NCBI RefSeq assembly: GCF_022437945.1
Contig: NZ_CP092535.1
Span: 2,790,001 to 2,854,000 of the forward strand
Source: Nocardioides sp. TF02-7
GTDB lineage: Bacteria > Actinomycetota > Actinomycetes > Propionibacteriales > Nocardioidaceae
Direction of reading: 5' to 3'
DNA length: 64,000 nucleotides
In this document: piece after piece, positions 9,568 to 19,238 of the stretch
How the letters are laid out: every line of letters begins with the position of its first letter
Numbering within the stretch: the stretch's first letter is position 1
Made by a program: the position numbers and the translations under genes
Notes under the pieces: model-generated
Databases searched by the model: none
The model's input: only the letters and a program-made list of their open reading frames with translations
What the model was told of the DNA's origin: nothing

Positions 9568-10053
9568 GTCGTCGACGCACGCTCCGATGACCATCTCCTC
9601 GTCGCGCTGCTCGTAGACCTCGACGGACACGACGCGGGGACGTCCCGTGATCCGCCACCCCGACCGCTCGTACTCCTCGGCCTGCGCGGTCAGCGCCTCC
9701 AGCGCCACGCCCTCGAGCGGGAGGTCGGCGAGGTTGTCCGGGTCCCCGGGGTCGCCCAGGGCGTCGGCCACCGCCTCCGCGTAGTCGTCCGCGGACTCGG
9801 ACGCCTCCTCGGCGACCTCGGCCGGGACGTCGATCGGCGTCGGCCGGTCCTGGTCGGGGTCGGCGGCGGGGGGGTCCGACGGGGACGAGCCGTCGGCCGG
9901 GTCGGTCGGGTCGGTCGGGTCGGCCCGCTGCCCGGCCGTGGTCCGGTCGCCCTCCGGGCCGGCGTCCGGGTCGTCGTCGGACGATGAGCCGCAACCGACG
10001 AGGAGGGCGGCGGTGGTCGTGGCGGCCAGCAGGCCGGCGAAGAAGCGGTGCAC
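9420..10053 (-). CDS. secreted lipoprotein of unknown function (one frameshift)
   Basis: A short signal ends in the lipobox LLVGC (Cys about residue 20), then a Ser/Asp/Pro-rich linker (PTDPTDPADGSS region) and a mixed alpha/beta domain of about 130 residues with RITGRPRVVSVEVYEQRD. The GTG at 10053 is the only start that places the signal peptide at the N-terminus. Removing one base near 9440 gives a stop at 9420-9422 right after a Cys that could pair with the single domain Cys in MVIGACVDD. The family is not recognised; a small SnoaL/NTF2-like fold is one possibility. It is anchored outside the membrane. Confidence 0.65.
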
Positions 10054-10220
10054 GACGCCATTGTTCTGGGCCGGCTCGCGTGGCGCTCCCGATCGGTGAG
10101 GATCTTCGTCAACCTTGACGATGTCGGGTGCTCGGCGGCTCCGTGATGCTGGAGCGGAAGCAGTCCGTCTGCGTCTTGTGTGGGGGCGCGTTCTCGGGAC
10201 GGCAAGAGCAAGGGACACCG

Positions 10221-13200
10221 ATGGACAAGTTCTCCTGGGGGCGCCGCCGCCTCCGCCTGCTGACCGGCCCCGCCGTGGCCGTCGCCCTGGGCATCACCGG
10301 CCTCGGGGCCGTCGCCAACGGACCGGCCAACGCCGCGCCGGTGCCGGGGCCGGCCTCCGCCGCGCCCGAGCCGGCCCTGCTCGGCACGTCCCAGGACAAC
10401 GCTGCCGGCTCCTGCTGGGAGATCAAGCAGGCCCGGCCCTCGGCCCCGAGCGGTGCCTACTGGCTGCTCACGCCGAAGATGGCCGAGCCCCAGCAGTTCT
10501 ACTGCGACCAGACGACCGACGGCGGCGGCTGGGTGCTCGTGGGCAAGGGCCGCAACGGCTGGACGATGGACGACTCGGGCAAGGGGAGCGCCGCGGCCCT
10601 GCTCGACACCGGCTACCAGAGCGGGCACGACACCCACCAGTACACCGCCGACCTGGTCGACCAGCTGCTCAACGGCGGCCGGGTCGTCGACCTCAGCGAG
10701 GGCATCCGGGTCCGCCGCGCGCGGAACACCACCGGCACCGACTGGCAGGAGGCCCGGTTCCGCCCCGACACCCGGCAGACCGGCTGGTCGTGGGCGTTCC
10801 CCGCCCGGTTCTCGGTCCAGTCCTGGTCGTTCACCCCCGGCTCGAGCGGCTCCGGGACCAGCAGCGGCTTCAGCGGCACCACCGACTACTTCGGCACCGG
10901 CAGCTCCTGGGCGCGGATCCGCACCGGCCCGAGCGAGCAGACCGGCTACACCAGCGGCTTCGCCTACGGCGACTCGGTCACCGGCTCCAACGCCGCCTCC
11001 TCCTACCTGTGGGCGCCGAGCAACGGCGCCGGCCGGGCCGTCCCGGTGGCCCAGGTCTACGTCCGCCCGCGGGTGCTGTCCACCGACGCCGGCTTCACCG
11101 CGATCCCCGGCAGCGGCACACCCGCCATCGAGGCACGCGCCCTGCACGAGTCCGACGCCGACCCGCTGCCCTGGGGCGTGGCGGGCACCGCCGGCTCCAC
11201 CTCCCGCGAGGGCAGCGTCGAGGTCCAGGCGTTCGCCGAGGCCGGCGGACGGATGTACGTCGGCGGCAACTTCCGCTACGTCCAGCCCTACGACAACGCG
11301 GGCGCACGCGTGGAGCAGTCGTTCCTCGCGGCCTTCGACCTGCAGACCGGCGAGTGGGTCCAGTCGTTCCGGCCGCGGCTCAACGAGCAGGTCCGTGCGC
11401 TCGAGGTGCTGCCGAACGGTTCGATCGTCGCCGGCGGTGACTTCACCTCGGCCAACGGCCAGCCCGCGACCGGGGTCGTCGCGCTCGACCCGACCACCGG
11501 CGCGACCGACACCGGGTTCCGGCTGACCGTCGAGAACCGCGTCTCCGGGGGCATGGTGCGCATCTGGGAGTTCGAGCGCCTGGGCGACCAGCTCTACCTC
11601 GGCGGCGACTTCACGCACCTCGTCGGCGGCGGCCGTCCGAGCTTCACCTACATGCGGGCCCTCGCGCGCGTCCGCGCCACCGACGGGCGCACCGAGCCCG
11701 GGGTGGAACCCGGAGATGATGGGCACCGTCATCGACCTCGACGGCTCCGACGACGGGTCGCGGGTCTACGCGGCCGGGTTCTTCAACACCTCGAAGGGCG
11801 TGCCGGCCCGCAAGGCCGCGGCGGTCCTCACGAACTTCGCGACCAACCCCGACGGCTCGGTCCGTCACCTGGCCGACCCCCTCTGGTCGCCGGTGTGGTC
11901 GGCCAGCAAGGACTACCAGCAGGCGATCGTCGAGGGCGGCGGCAACGTGTGGTCCGGCGGCTCGGAGCACAGCATCTTCGGGTTCGACCGCAACACCTTC
12001 CAGCGGATCAGCACGACGATCCTGCACGCGAAGGGCGACGTGCAGTCGTTCTCGGTCGCGGGCGACGTGCTCTACGCCGGCTCCCACGCCAACAACCAGT
12101 ACGCCTACAGCGGCGCGACGACCTGGTCCGGCGGCGGCCCGGGCGGCGCTCCGTGGACGGCGGCGCACACGCAGCACTGGCTCGGCGCCTACGACGTGGC
12201 GACCGGCGAGACCCTTCCCGACTTCGCCCCGCACTTCATCATGCGGTCCGGCGTCTGGGCCACGCACGTCGACTCGACGGGCCGGCTGTGGGTGGGCGGC
12301 GACATGACCGCGACCCGCACGTCGGCGCAGGCCGGCCGCTGGGCCGGTGGGTTCACCCGGTTCTCCGTGCGGGACTCGGTCGCGCCCAGCACGCCGTCGA
12401 ACTTCCACGTCGACAGCTCGAGCAGCGGCTCGATCACCCTCGACTGGAACGGCGTCGGTGGCAGCGGCCTCCGCTACCAGGTGCTGCGCGACGACCGTCC
12501 GGTCGCCGTGACGACCGACACGCAGATCACCCTGCCGGTCGTCGGCAGCGTCGGGGAGGAGCAGCGCTACTTCGTCCGGGCCGTCGACCGCGCCGGCAAC
12601 GTGTCGGCCAGCACGCCGGCGCTCACCAACGAGGTGCCGGTCAACCAGCCCCCCGGTGGCCGCGTTCGAGGTGCAGCACAACCGCCTCACGATCTCGTTC
12701 GACGCCGGGTCGTCCAGCGACCCCGAGGGCGCGATCGTCGGCTACTCCTGGACGTTCGGCGACGGCGACAGCGGCACCGGGAAGGTCGTCCAGCACACGT
12801 ACGCCGGCACCGGCAGCTTCGACGTGACGCTGGAGGTCACCGACCACGAGGGCCTGACCTCCACCACGACCCGGACCGTCCAGGTCGAGGACGCCGTGCC
12901 GGTGAGCCTGGTCGAGAAGACCTCGGCCTGGACGTGGCGCTACCAGGCCGGTGCCCCCGGCACCGGTTGGAACACCGTCGGGTTCGACGACACGGGCTGG
13001 CAGCAGTCCGGGACGGCTCCGCTCGGCTGGGCGCCGGCCAACGCGTCCGGCCAGGTGACGACCAACATCGACACCTTCGCCACCACCCCGGAGCGTCCGC
13101 AGACGGCGTACTTCCGGCGCACGTTCCAGGTCACCGACCCGGCCCGGCTGTCGCAGGTCGTGGTCACCGGGGTGGCCGACGACGGTGCCGTGTTCTACGT

Positions 13201-13435
13201 CAACGGCGTCGAGATCGGACGGCAGAACATGCGCGACGGTGCGGTCACCCCGACCACCTACGCCCCCAGCGCCCGCCGGCTGGCGGTCGCGGAGGCCGAC
13301 CCGGTGGTGCTCGAGGTGCCTGCGGGTCTGCTGGTCGCCGGGACGAACGTGATCGCGGCGGAGACCCACGTCAACTACCGCGGCACGCCGGACCTCACGT
13401 TCTACCTCTCGCTGAACGCCCTCCGGACGCCGTAG
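10221..13435 (+). CDS. large secreted multidomain protein: fibrinogen-like domain, beta-propeller-like repeats, FN3, PKD, C-terminal sandwich (two frameshifts)
   Basis: About 1,070 aa. A signal peptide (residues 1-40, GPANAAPV cleavage region) is followed by a fibrinogen C-like domain with SCWEIKQA, YCDQTTDGGGWVLVGKGRNGW and Gly/Ser-rich ends. Next come repeats of the YVGGNF / YLGGDFTHL type, as in delta-60 or propeller proteins (about 300-720), a fibronectin type III module (PSTPSNFHVDSSSSGSITL), a PKD module (IVGYSWTFGDGDSGTG) and a C-terminal domain with DDGAVFYVNGVEIGR. Extra bases near 11704 (G run) and 12650 (C run) split the frame. ATG 10221 has AAGGGA upstream. A cell-surface glycan-binding or adhesive role is inferred from domains and locus. 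Confidence 0.8.
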
Positions 13436-13445
13436 CCCAGCACCG

Positions 13446-14456
13446 TCAGCACCGCCGCGACTCCCGCAGGGCCCGGGCGAACGCCGCCCGGGCCCTCGGG
13501 AACGCCCGGCCGTCGCTGCGATCGCCGATCCGGGTGTCGAAGTCGCGCTCGCGGTTGAACAGCACCGCCCAGGAGATCCCGAGGGCCGTCAGCTGGTCGG
13601 GCACGTCGGTGAGGAACCGGGCGACGGCGGCGTCGCCGAGCTCGACCGTCATGCCGAACTCGCCCAGGGCGAGCTCCTGCCCGTCGTACCACTGCTGCTG
13701 GCGGATCCAGGCGACGTCCTCCGCGGCGACGGCGGTCAGCGTCTCACCCGGCTCGTCGGCGTACGGGTCGAAGACCACGGTGTCCGGGAGCGTCCGGAAC
13801 TGGTCGCCCACCAGGCCCTCGAACTCCCGGTCGTAGCCGACGATCCAGTACGTCGTGCGCAGCCGCGGGGCCTGCTCCGCGGCCAGGGCGTAGAACCGGT
13901 CGAGGGCGCGACCGTAGACGACGGGATCGGCCGACCGGCCGGTGACCTGTCCGGTGCGCACCTTGGCCCGGAACTCGTGCTCGAGCGTGGCGTAGACCGG
14001 CACGGACCGGTCGACCTCGGTGAGGGCGGCCAGGTCCGCGAGCCGGTCGGCGAGCCAGGCCTCGACGGTGGGGTAGTCGGGGTGCCGGGGGCCGGCGGCC
14101 AGCACCTCGATCCGGTCCGTGCCCTTGGTCGTGAAGGTGATGTTGGGGCTGGTCCCGCGACGGATCCGCTCGCTCTCCTCGCCGACCAGGACCGGCTGGT
14201 CGGGCTGGTAGTAGCTGGTGCCGACCTGGGGCGGGGCCCCGAACTGACGGACCACCTCCAGGTCGGCGTCGGGGCTCCAGTCCTCGTAGACGCCGAGCCG
14301 CGGACAGGTGCCGGGTTCGAGCGGGACGGTGCTCGGCCGCGTGCCCGGCCCGTCGGACGACCGGTCGGCCGGCTCGCTCGGCGTGCTGCACCCGGTCAGG
14401 AGCGTGGCGAGGACCAGGGGAGGGCCGAGGACGGCCAGGCGGCGGGAGCGGAGCAC
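13446..14456 (-). CDS. secreted lipoprotein, glycosidase-like paralog 1
   Basis: The 336-residue protein has a lipoprotein signal (LLTGCSTPS) and one domain shared with the next two genes. Conserved blocks are SYYQP, a RRGTSPNIT motif, VPVYATLEHEF, TYWIVGYDREFEG, VFDPYADE, WYDGQELALGEFGM and a terminal SDGRAFP...RC. The E in EHE and the E in GEFG sit as the acid/base and nucleophile do in clan GH-A barrels, so a GH26-like glycoside hydrolase is proposed (inference). The C-terminal Cys is shared by all three paralogs. It is intact and ends 10 bp from the convergent fibrinogen-like gene. Confidence 0.7.
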   Translation of the reverse strand: MLRSRRLAVLGPPLVLATLLTGCSTPSEPADRSSDGPGTRPSTVPLEPGTCPRLGVYEDWSPDADLEVVRQFGAPPQVGTSYYQPDQPVLVGEESERIRRGTSPNITFTTKGTDRIEVLAAGPRHPDYPTVEAWLADRLADLAALTEVDRSVPVYATLEHEFRAKVRTGQVTGRSADPVVYGRALDRFYALAAEQAPRLRTTYWIVGYDREFEGLVGDQFRTLPDTVVFDPYADEPGETLTAVAAEDVAWIRQQQWYDGQELALGEFGMTVELGDAAVARFLTDVPDQLTALGISWAVLFNRERDFDTRIGDRSDGRAFPRARAAFARALRESRRC

Positions 14457-14480
14457 GGCCCCATTGTCACCGCGGGCCGG

Positions 14481-16073
14481 TCAGCACCTCCCGGTCGCCT
14501 TCAACGAGGTCGAGAACGACGCCACCGCCTTGGGGAACGTCTTCCCGTCGCTGCGCTCGACGATGCGGGTGTCGAGGTCGCGCTGCCGGTTGAAGAACAC
14601 GCCCCACGCGAGACCGAGGTCGGCCATCTGCTCACGGATCCCGGTGTAGAACTTCGCGAGCGCGGCGTCGCCGAAGCGGACCTGCATGCCGAACTCGCCG
14701 AGGCCGACCTCCTGGCCCCGGTACCACGACTGCGCCTGGATCCAGTCGAGGTCGCCCTTGGCGATCTGGGTGAGGCTGAGGTTGCCGGACTGCGCGTAGG
14801 GGTCGAACAGGACCGCGTCCGGGAGCGTGACGAACTGCTCGCCCACCTCGCCCTCGACGGCCCGGTCGCTGCCGACGATCCAGTACGTCGTCCGCAGCTG
14901 CGGGGCCTTCGTCGCGGCGCGCGCGTAGAAGAGGTCGAGGGCCTTGCCGTAGACCTTGGGATCGGCCGACTGGCCGGTGAGCATGCCGAGCCGGATCTTC
15001 ACCTTGTACTCGTGCTCGAGCGTGGCGTACACCGGCACCGCGGGGTCCACCCGGGTCAGCGTGGCCAGGTCGGCGAGGTGCTGGTCGAGCCACGCGAGGG
15101 CGGCCGCGTGCCCCGGGTGGCTCGGGCCGAGGCCGAGCGCGGCCAGCCGGTCGGTGCCCTTGGTGGTGATCGTGATGTTGGGGCTGGTTCCCCGCTTGAT
15201 CCGCGCCGTCTCCTGGCTCATCCGGATCCGCTCCGCCGGCTGGTAGTAGCTGTTGGCGACCTGGGGCATCCCGTCGAACTGACGCAGGGCGTCGACGTCA
15301 CGGTCGGCTGCGGCCTCGTTGTAGATGCCGATCGCCGGGCACTGCCCGGAGCCGGGCGGCGGGACGGTCGGGTCCGGGTCGGTCGGGTCCGTGGGGCCGG
15401 GGTCGGCCGGGTCGGAGGGACCGGGGTCGCCGCCGCCCCCGGGGAGGCCCCGGACGACCGAGGCCAGCCAGAACTGCAGCGAGACCGGTCGCTGCGCGCG
15501 GTCGCCGAGGTGCACCCGGGCCCGCGACGTCCCGGGCCGGGCGAGCGGCTTGCGGTCGATCCTGGTGACCTGCCAGCGCGGCGCCCGCTTGCCCGGGTCC
15601 CAGGCCCGGGCCCGGATCCGGTCGCCGTCGGTCTGCAGCTCGACCCGGACCTTGCGGCCGATGCGCTGTGGCACCCGCACCTTCCCGAGGGTCACCGCCC
15701 GGTGCGCGCCGGCGCGCACCACCCGCAGGACCTTGCGGTGCTTGCCGAACCGGAGGATCGCCCGGTAGCCGGTGCGACCGACGGCGCGGGCGTCGGCCGC
15801 CACGCGCAGGCCGGTGCGCCGGGCGCCCGGGATCCGGTAGGTCACCCGGGTCGTGCCGTCCGTGTACGCCGGCCCGCGGGGCCCGCGCACGACGGTCTGG
15901 CCGGGCGCCGCCCGCACGACGCCCTCGTGCCGGTGCGTCGCGGACGCCGAGGAGGTCGCCGCGGCGGTCGAGGAGGACGACGCGAGCGCGACCGCGGTCG
16001 CGACGGCGACGGCCAGCGCCACCAGCGCGGAGAGCGCCGAAGCGACACCGGCTCGCTGTCGGATCTGATACAT
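14481..16073 (-). CDS. secreted glycosidase-like paralog 2 with N-terminal beta-sandwich domain
   Basis: 530 aa: a signal peptide (residues 1-40), a basic beta-rich domain (about 50-205; RTGYRAILRFGKHRKVL, QFWLASVVRG) resembling a concanavalin-like carbohydrate-binding module, a Pro/Asp/Thr linker (SDPADPGPTDPTDPDPTV), then the same catalytic-like domain as paralog 1 with ATLEHEYKVKI, FDPYAQ and GQEVGLGEFGM. The gap of about 25 bp to paralog 1 and the common strand make an operon likely. A glycan-degrading or transglycosylating role on the locus polysaccharide is inferred. The frame is intact and the start ATG at 16073 gives a good signal peptide. Confidence 0.75.
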   Translation of the reverse strand: MYQIRQRAGVASALSALVALAVAVATAVALASSSSTAAATSSASATHRHEGVVRAAPGQTVVRGPRGPAYTDGTTRVTYRIPGARRTGLRVAADARAVGRTGYRAILRFGKHRKVLRVVRAGAHRAVTLGKVRVPQRIGRKVRVELQTDGDRIRARAWDPGKRAPRWQVTRIDRKPLARPGTSRARVHLGDRAQRPVSLQFWLASVVRGLPGGGGDPGPSDPADPGPTDPTDPDPTVPPPGSGQCPAIGIYNEAAADRDVDALRQFDGMPQVANSYYQPAERIRMSQETARIKRGTSPNITITTKGTDRLAALGLGPSHPGHAAALAWLDQHLADLATLTRVDPAVPVYATLEHEYKVKIRLGMLTGQSADPKVYGKALDLFYARAATKAPQLRTTYWIVGSDRAVEGEVGEQFVTLPDAVLFDPYAQSGNLSLTQIAKGDLDWIQAQSWYRGQEVGLGEFGMQVRFGDAALAKFYTGIREQMADLGLAWGVFFNRQRDLDTRIVERSDGKTFPKAVASFSTSLKATGRC

Positions 16074-16202
16074 GCCGCGCAGCGTAGGCCGGGTCGGTTA
16101 TCAGATACCAAAACTTTCGCCGAGATTTAACCATCGGCGTGTCCGGGGAGTCGCCGGAGCGCCCGGTGCCGCAGGTGCGTCCGGGCCGCCGTCGGGGCGT
16201 CG
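16074..16202 (-). promoter_or_regulatory. AT-richer intergenic stretch before paralog 2
   Basis: About 130 bp with markedly more A/T than the surroundings (ATCAGATACCAAAACTTTCG and GAGATTTAACC). It lies just upstream of the paralog 2 ATG on the minus strand and downstream of paralog 3, so it probably holds a promoter. No perfect -10/-35 pair or operator is identified. Confidence 0.35.
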
Positions 16203-17672
16203 TCAGCACCTCGCGGAGCCGGCGAGAGCGGCCCGGAACGCCGCGACCGCACGCGGGAACCGGCGGCCGTCGGACCGATCGGTGATCTGGGTGTCGAGGT
16301 CGCGACCGCGGTTGAAGAAGACGCCCCAGCTCAGACCCGCGTCCCGGATCGCCCCGTGGGCGCTCCGGTAGAACCTCGCGAGCTCGGCGTCGCCGGCGAC
16401 CACCCGCATCCCGAACTCGCCGAGGGCGATCTCCTGGCCGACGTACCACCGCTGCCGCTTGATCCAGGCGATGTCGCCGGAGGTGATCGAGGCCAGCGAC
16501 TCGCCCCGGTCGGCGTACGGGTCGAACAGGATCGCGTCGGGCGGGGTGCGGAACGGCGCCGCTGCCGCCTCCTCCAGCGCGCGGTCGCTCCCGTCGGCGA
16601 CCATCCAGTAGGTGACCCGCAGGTGCGGCGACGCCTTTCGCGCCGCGGCGTAGAACCGGCGGAGGGTGCGGCCGTAGTAGCGCGGGTCGGCCGATCGGCC
16701 GGTGACCTGGCGGATCCGGACCTTGTACTTGAACTCGTGCTCGATGGTCGCGTAGACCGGCACGTCCGTGTCGATCGCGGCGATCCGGGCGAGGCCGCGG
16801 ACGTACCGGTCGAGCCATGCCTTCGCGCGGCCGAACCCCGGGTGGCGACGGCCGGTCCCGAGGACCTCAATCAGGTTGGTGCCCTTGGTGGTGATCGTGA
16901 TGTTGGGGCTGATGCCGCGCCGGATGCGCGTCCGCTCGTTGCGGATGCTGACCGCCTGGTGGGGCTGGTAGTAGCTGGTCTCGACCGCGGGGTAGCGCCC
17001 GAGCTGCTGCCGGGTGCGGCCGGACTCGAACATGCCGTTGTAGACGCCGATCGACCCGTGCCGGCGGGTGACGCGGACCGTGACGTGGGAGAACCGTACG
17101 CCGACCCGCTCGCCGCCGCGGAGCGCGGCGCTGACCGAGGCACGCCCGCTGCGCGCAGCCGCCTCGTGCCGGGCGCTCAGCTGCCACCCCGGCTGCCGGC
17201 GTCCGGCCGCCCACGCCTTCGCGCGGACCGTCGTGCCCCGGAAGCCGATCTTGACCCGCACGCTCCGGGCGGCCGGTCCCCGCAGCGCGAGGCTGCGCGA
17301 GGTGAGGGTCCGGTCGCCGCGCTGGATCTCCAGCCGGAGGCCACGGCCCGGGGTGCGGACCAGTGCGGCGCGGAACCGGCGGGACCCGACGGCCACGGTG
17401 AGCCGGGCCGACGAGCGGGGCAGCTCGAAGCGGGCGGCAGCGGTGCCGGACCGGAACGCGCCGGCGGGGTGCACCCGCCGGACCGTGCGGCCGGGTCGCG
17501 CCGCCAGCGTGCCGCGGATCCGCTCGGGCTCGGTGGCGGTGACGCGGCAGCCCGCACCCACGGAGCCGCGGGCCGTCACCTCGGCCGAGCCCGCGGCCGG
17601 CGCCAGGCTCCAGCCGGCGAGGCAGACGACCGCTGCGACCAGGCAGCGGAGCAGCGTCAGCGGCGGGTTCAA
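16203..17672 (-). CDS. secreted glycosidase-like paralog 3 with N-terminal beta-sandwich domain
   Basis: 489 aa with a signal peptide ending near PAAGSAEV, a basic beta-sandwich (about 40-230) like that of paralog 2 but with no Pro-rich linker, and the shared domain: VPVYATIEHEFKYKV, TYWMVADGSDRALEE, FDPYADRGES and GQEIALGEFGM. The TTG at 17672 overlaps the stop of the sugar transferase (TTGA), which makes it co-translated with that gene. A much longer frame runs antiparallel into the sugar transferase region, but it is only a continuation of a wrong frame. An intact gene. Confidence 0.75.
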   Translation of the reverse strand: MNPPLTLLRCLVAAVVCLAGWSLAPAAGSAEVTARGSVGAGCRVTATEPERIRGTLAARPGRTVRRVHPAGAFRSGTAAARFELPRSSARLTVAVGSRRFRAALVRTPGRGLRLEIQRGDRTLTSRSLALRGPAARSVRVKIGFRGTTVRAKAWAAGRRQPGWQLSARHEAAARSGRASVSAALRGGERVGVRFSHVTVRVTRRHGSIGVYNGMFESGRTRQQLGRYPAVETSYYQPHQAVSIRNERTRIRRGISPNITITTKGTNLIEVLGTGRRHPGFGRAKAWLDRYVRGLARIAAIDTDVPVYATIEHEFKYKVRIRQVTGRSADPRYYGRTLRRFYAAARKASPHLRVTYWMVADGSDRALEEAAAAPFRTPPDAILFDPYADRGESLASITSGDIAWIKRQRWYVGQEIALGEFGMRVVAGDAELARFYRSAHGAIRDAGLSWGVFFNRGRDLDTQITDRSDGRRFPRAVAAFRAALAGSARC

Positions 17673-18350
17673 TAGGCCCCGCGTCGTCCGAGCACCGCAC
17701 CGGCGGTGCGGAGGAGGATGGTGAGGTCCATGGTCAGCGACCAGTCCTCGACGTACTCGAGGTCCAGCCGGATCGCCTCGTCCCACGACAGGTCCGAACG
17801 GCCCGAGACCTGCCACAGGCCGGTGAGGCCCGGCTTGACCTGCAGGCGTCGCGCGGCTCGCGCGTCGTAGCGCGCCACCTCGTCGGGGAGCGCCGGCCGG
17901 GGGCCGATGAGCGCCATGTCGCCCCGGAGCACGTTGAACAGCTGGGGAAGCTCGTCGAGCGAGAACCGCCGCAGCACCTGGCCGACGCGGGTCACGCGCG
18001 GGTCGCGCCGCATCTTGAAGAGCACCCCGCCCTCCACCTCGTTCGCACCGGCGAGCGCGGCCTTGACCTGCTCGGCGTCGGTGCGCATCGTGCGGAGCTT
18101 GAGCATCGTGAACAGCTGTCCGTCCTTGCCGACCCGGCGCTGGCGGAAGATCGCCGGGCCGCGGGGAGTCGAGGCGGATCGCGAGCACCAGGACCGCGAG
18201 GAGCGGGATCGCCACCAGGACGAGCACCGCAGCGGCGGTCCGCTCCACGAGGTGCTTCACCGCCCGCGGGACGCTGGGACCGGCCACCTCGGCAACGCTG
18301 CTGAACCCGACCTCGACAGGACTGAGCGCCGTCACTTCACTAACCCCCAC
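17669..18350 (-). CDS. initiating undecaprenyl-phosphate sugar transferase, WbaP/WcaJ C-terminal type (one frameshift)
   Basis: About 226 aa. A single membrane helix (VLVLVAIPLLAVLVLAIRL) precedes the catalytic core. Removing one C near 18165 restores DSRGPAIFRQRRVGKDGQLF, the hallmark of bacterial sugar-1-phosphate transferases, followed by MLKLRTMRTDAE, SLDELPQLFNVLRGDMALIGPRP and KPGLTGLWQVSGRS. These enzymes load the first sugar-1-phosphate onto undecaprenyl phosphate. The N-terminal four-helix part of full WcaJ is absent, as in minimal PglC-like forms. Start GTG 18350; a second GTG in the same frame at 18338 is possible. It heads the unit with paralog 3. Confidence 0.87.
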
Positions 18351-18434
18351 TGCTCGACCGGGCTTCCCCCCACGAGAGCCCGCCCCCCGACGCTAACGGC
18401 GGCGCGGCCGGGTCAGCCTGCTCAAATGGGGAAA

Positions 18435-18454
18435 CACCCCGCGAACACGGGGTG
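18435..18454 (-). terminator. small hairpin after the response regulator gene
   Basis: CACCCCG and CGGGGTG form a perfect 7-bp stem with a 6-nt loop, 35 bp past the response regulator stop. There is no T-run, as is common in high-GC actinobacteria, so terminator function is only suggested. Confidence 0.35.
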
Positions 18455-18488
18455 ACCGGGGCGGACCGGTCGGGCGCGGGGCGGTCAC

Positions 18489-19188
18489 TCAGCCCGGCTG
18501 CTGCGGCGGCGTCCACCCGACGCTGTAGGCCAGGCCGATCGCGGCGACCTGCGACGACACGTCGAGCTTGGAGAGCAGCGAGCGCACCTGGCTGCGCACC
18601 GTCGCCTCCGCGAGCATCGAGGAGTCGGCGATCTCGCGCACCGCCATCCCGGCCATCAGCTGGCCGAGCACCACCGACTCGCGTGCGGTGAGCGACGCGA
18701 GCCGGTCGCGGACCAGGGCGGTCTCCGCGGTCGTCTCGCGCCAGTGGGTGACGAGCTCCTGCCGTTCCGCGGAGCTCAGGACGGGCACGCCGTCGTTGAC
18801 GCGGCGCACGGTGGAGATGATCGTGTTGAGCGGCTCGGTCTTGGACATCACGATCCGGGCGCCGCGGTGGAGCGCCTCGCCCCAGCGCGCCCGGTTGGTG
18901 TCGCCGGTCAGGACGACGACGTGGGTGTGCGCCCGGCTGATCGGCTCGACGAGCTGACCGCCGTCCCCCGAAGCCGCCGAGGTCGAGGTCGAGCAGCACC
19001 ACCCGCGGCCGGGCACGGGTGATCGTGTGGACGAACGTCGCCGGCGCCCCGGCGTGGTCGGGGACCTGGACCCGGCGTACGTCGTAGCCGTGGAGCGTGA
19101 GCGCGTGGGCCAGCGACTCCGCGAGGAGCTGGTGGTCCTCGACGATCGCCACCCTCTTGTCGACCGTGGGCACGCCGGAATCTGACAT
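18489..19188 (-). CDS. LuxR-family response regulator (one frameshift)
   Basis: The receiver domain has VAIVEDHQLL near residue 15 and the phospho-acceptor stretch VVLLDLDLGGFGDGG (after removing one G near 18966), then a switch Lys in VMSKTEPL. The C-terminal helix-turn-helix (LTARESVVLGQLMAGMAVREIADSS, RSLLSKLDV) is of the NarL/FixJ type. It would bind DNA when phosphorylated by the kinase encoded just upstream. ATG 19188 directly follows GGGGAG, an unusually tight spacing, so GTG 19170 is an alternative. Position beside the locus suggests control of polysaccharide genes. Confidence 0.8.
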
Positions 19189-19238
19189 CTCCCCGAGGCT
19201 AGTGCGCCCGGGTCGCCGGGCGAAGGGGAACCGCCGAC

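Noticed and set aside
16203-18350. A 715-codon frame fusing sugar transferase N-terminus to paralog 3
   Set aside because: It arises from a one-base error at 18165. After correction the sugar transferase stops at 17669 and paralog 3 starts at 17672.
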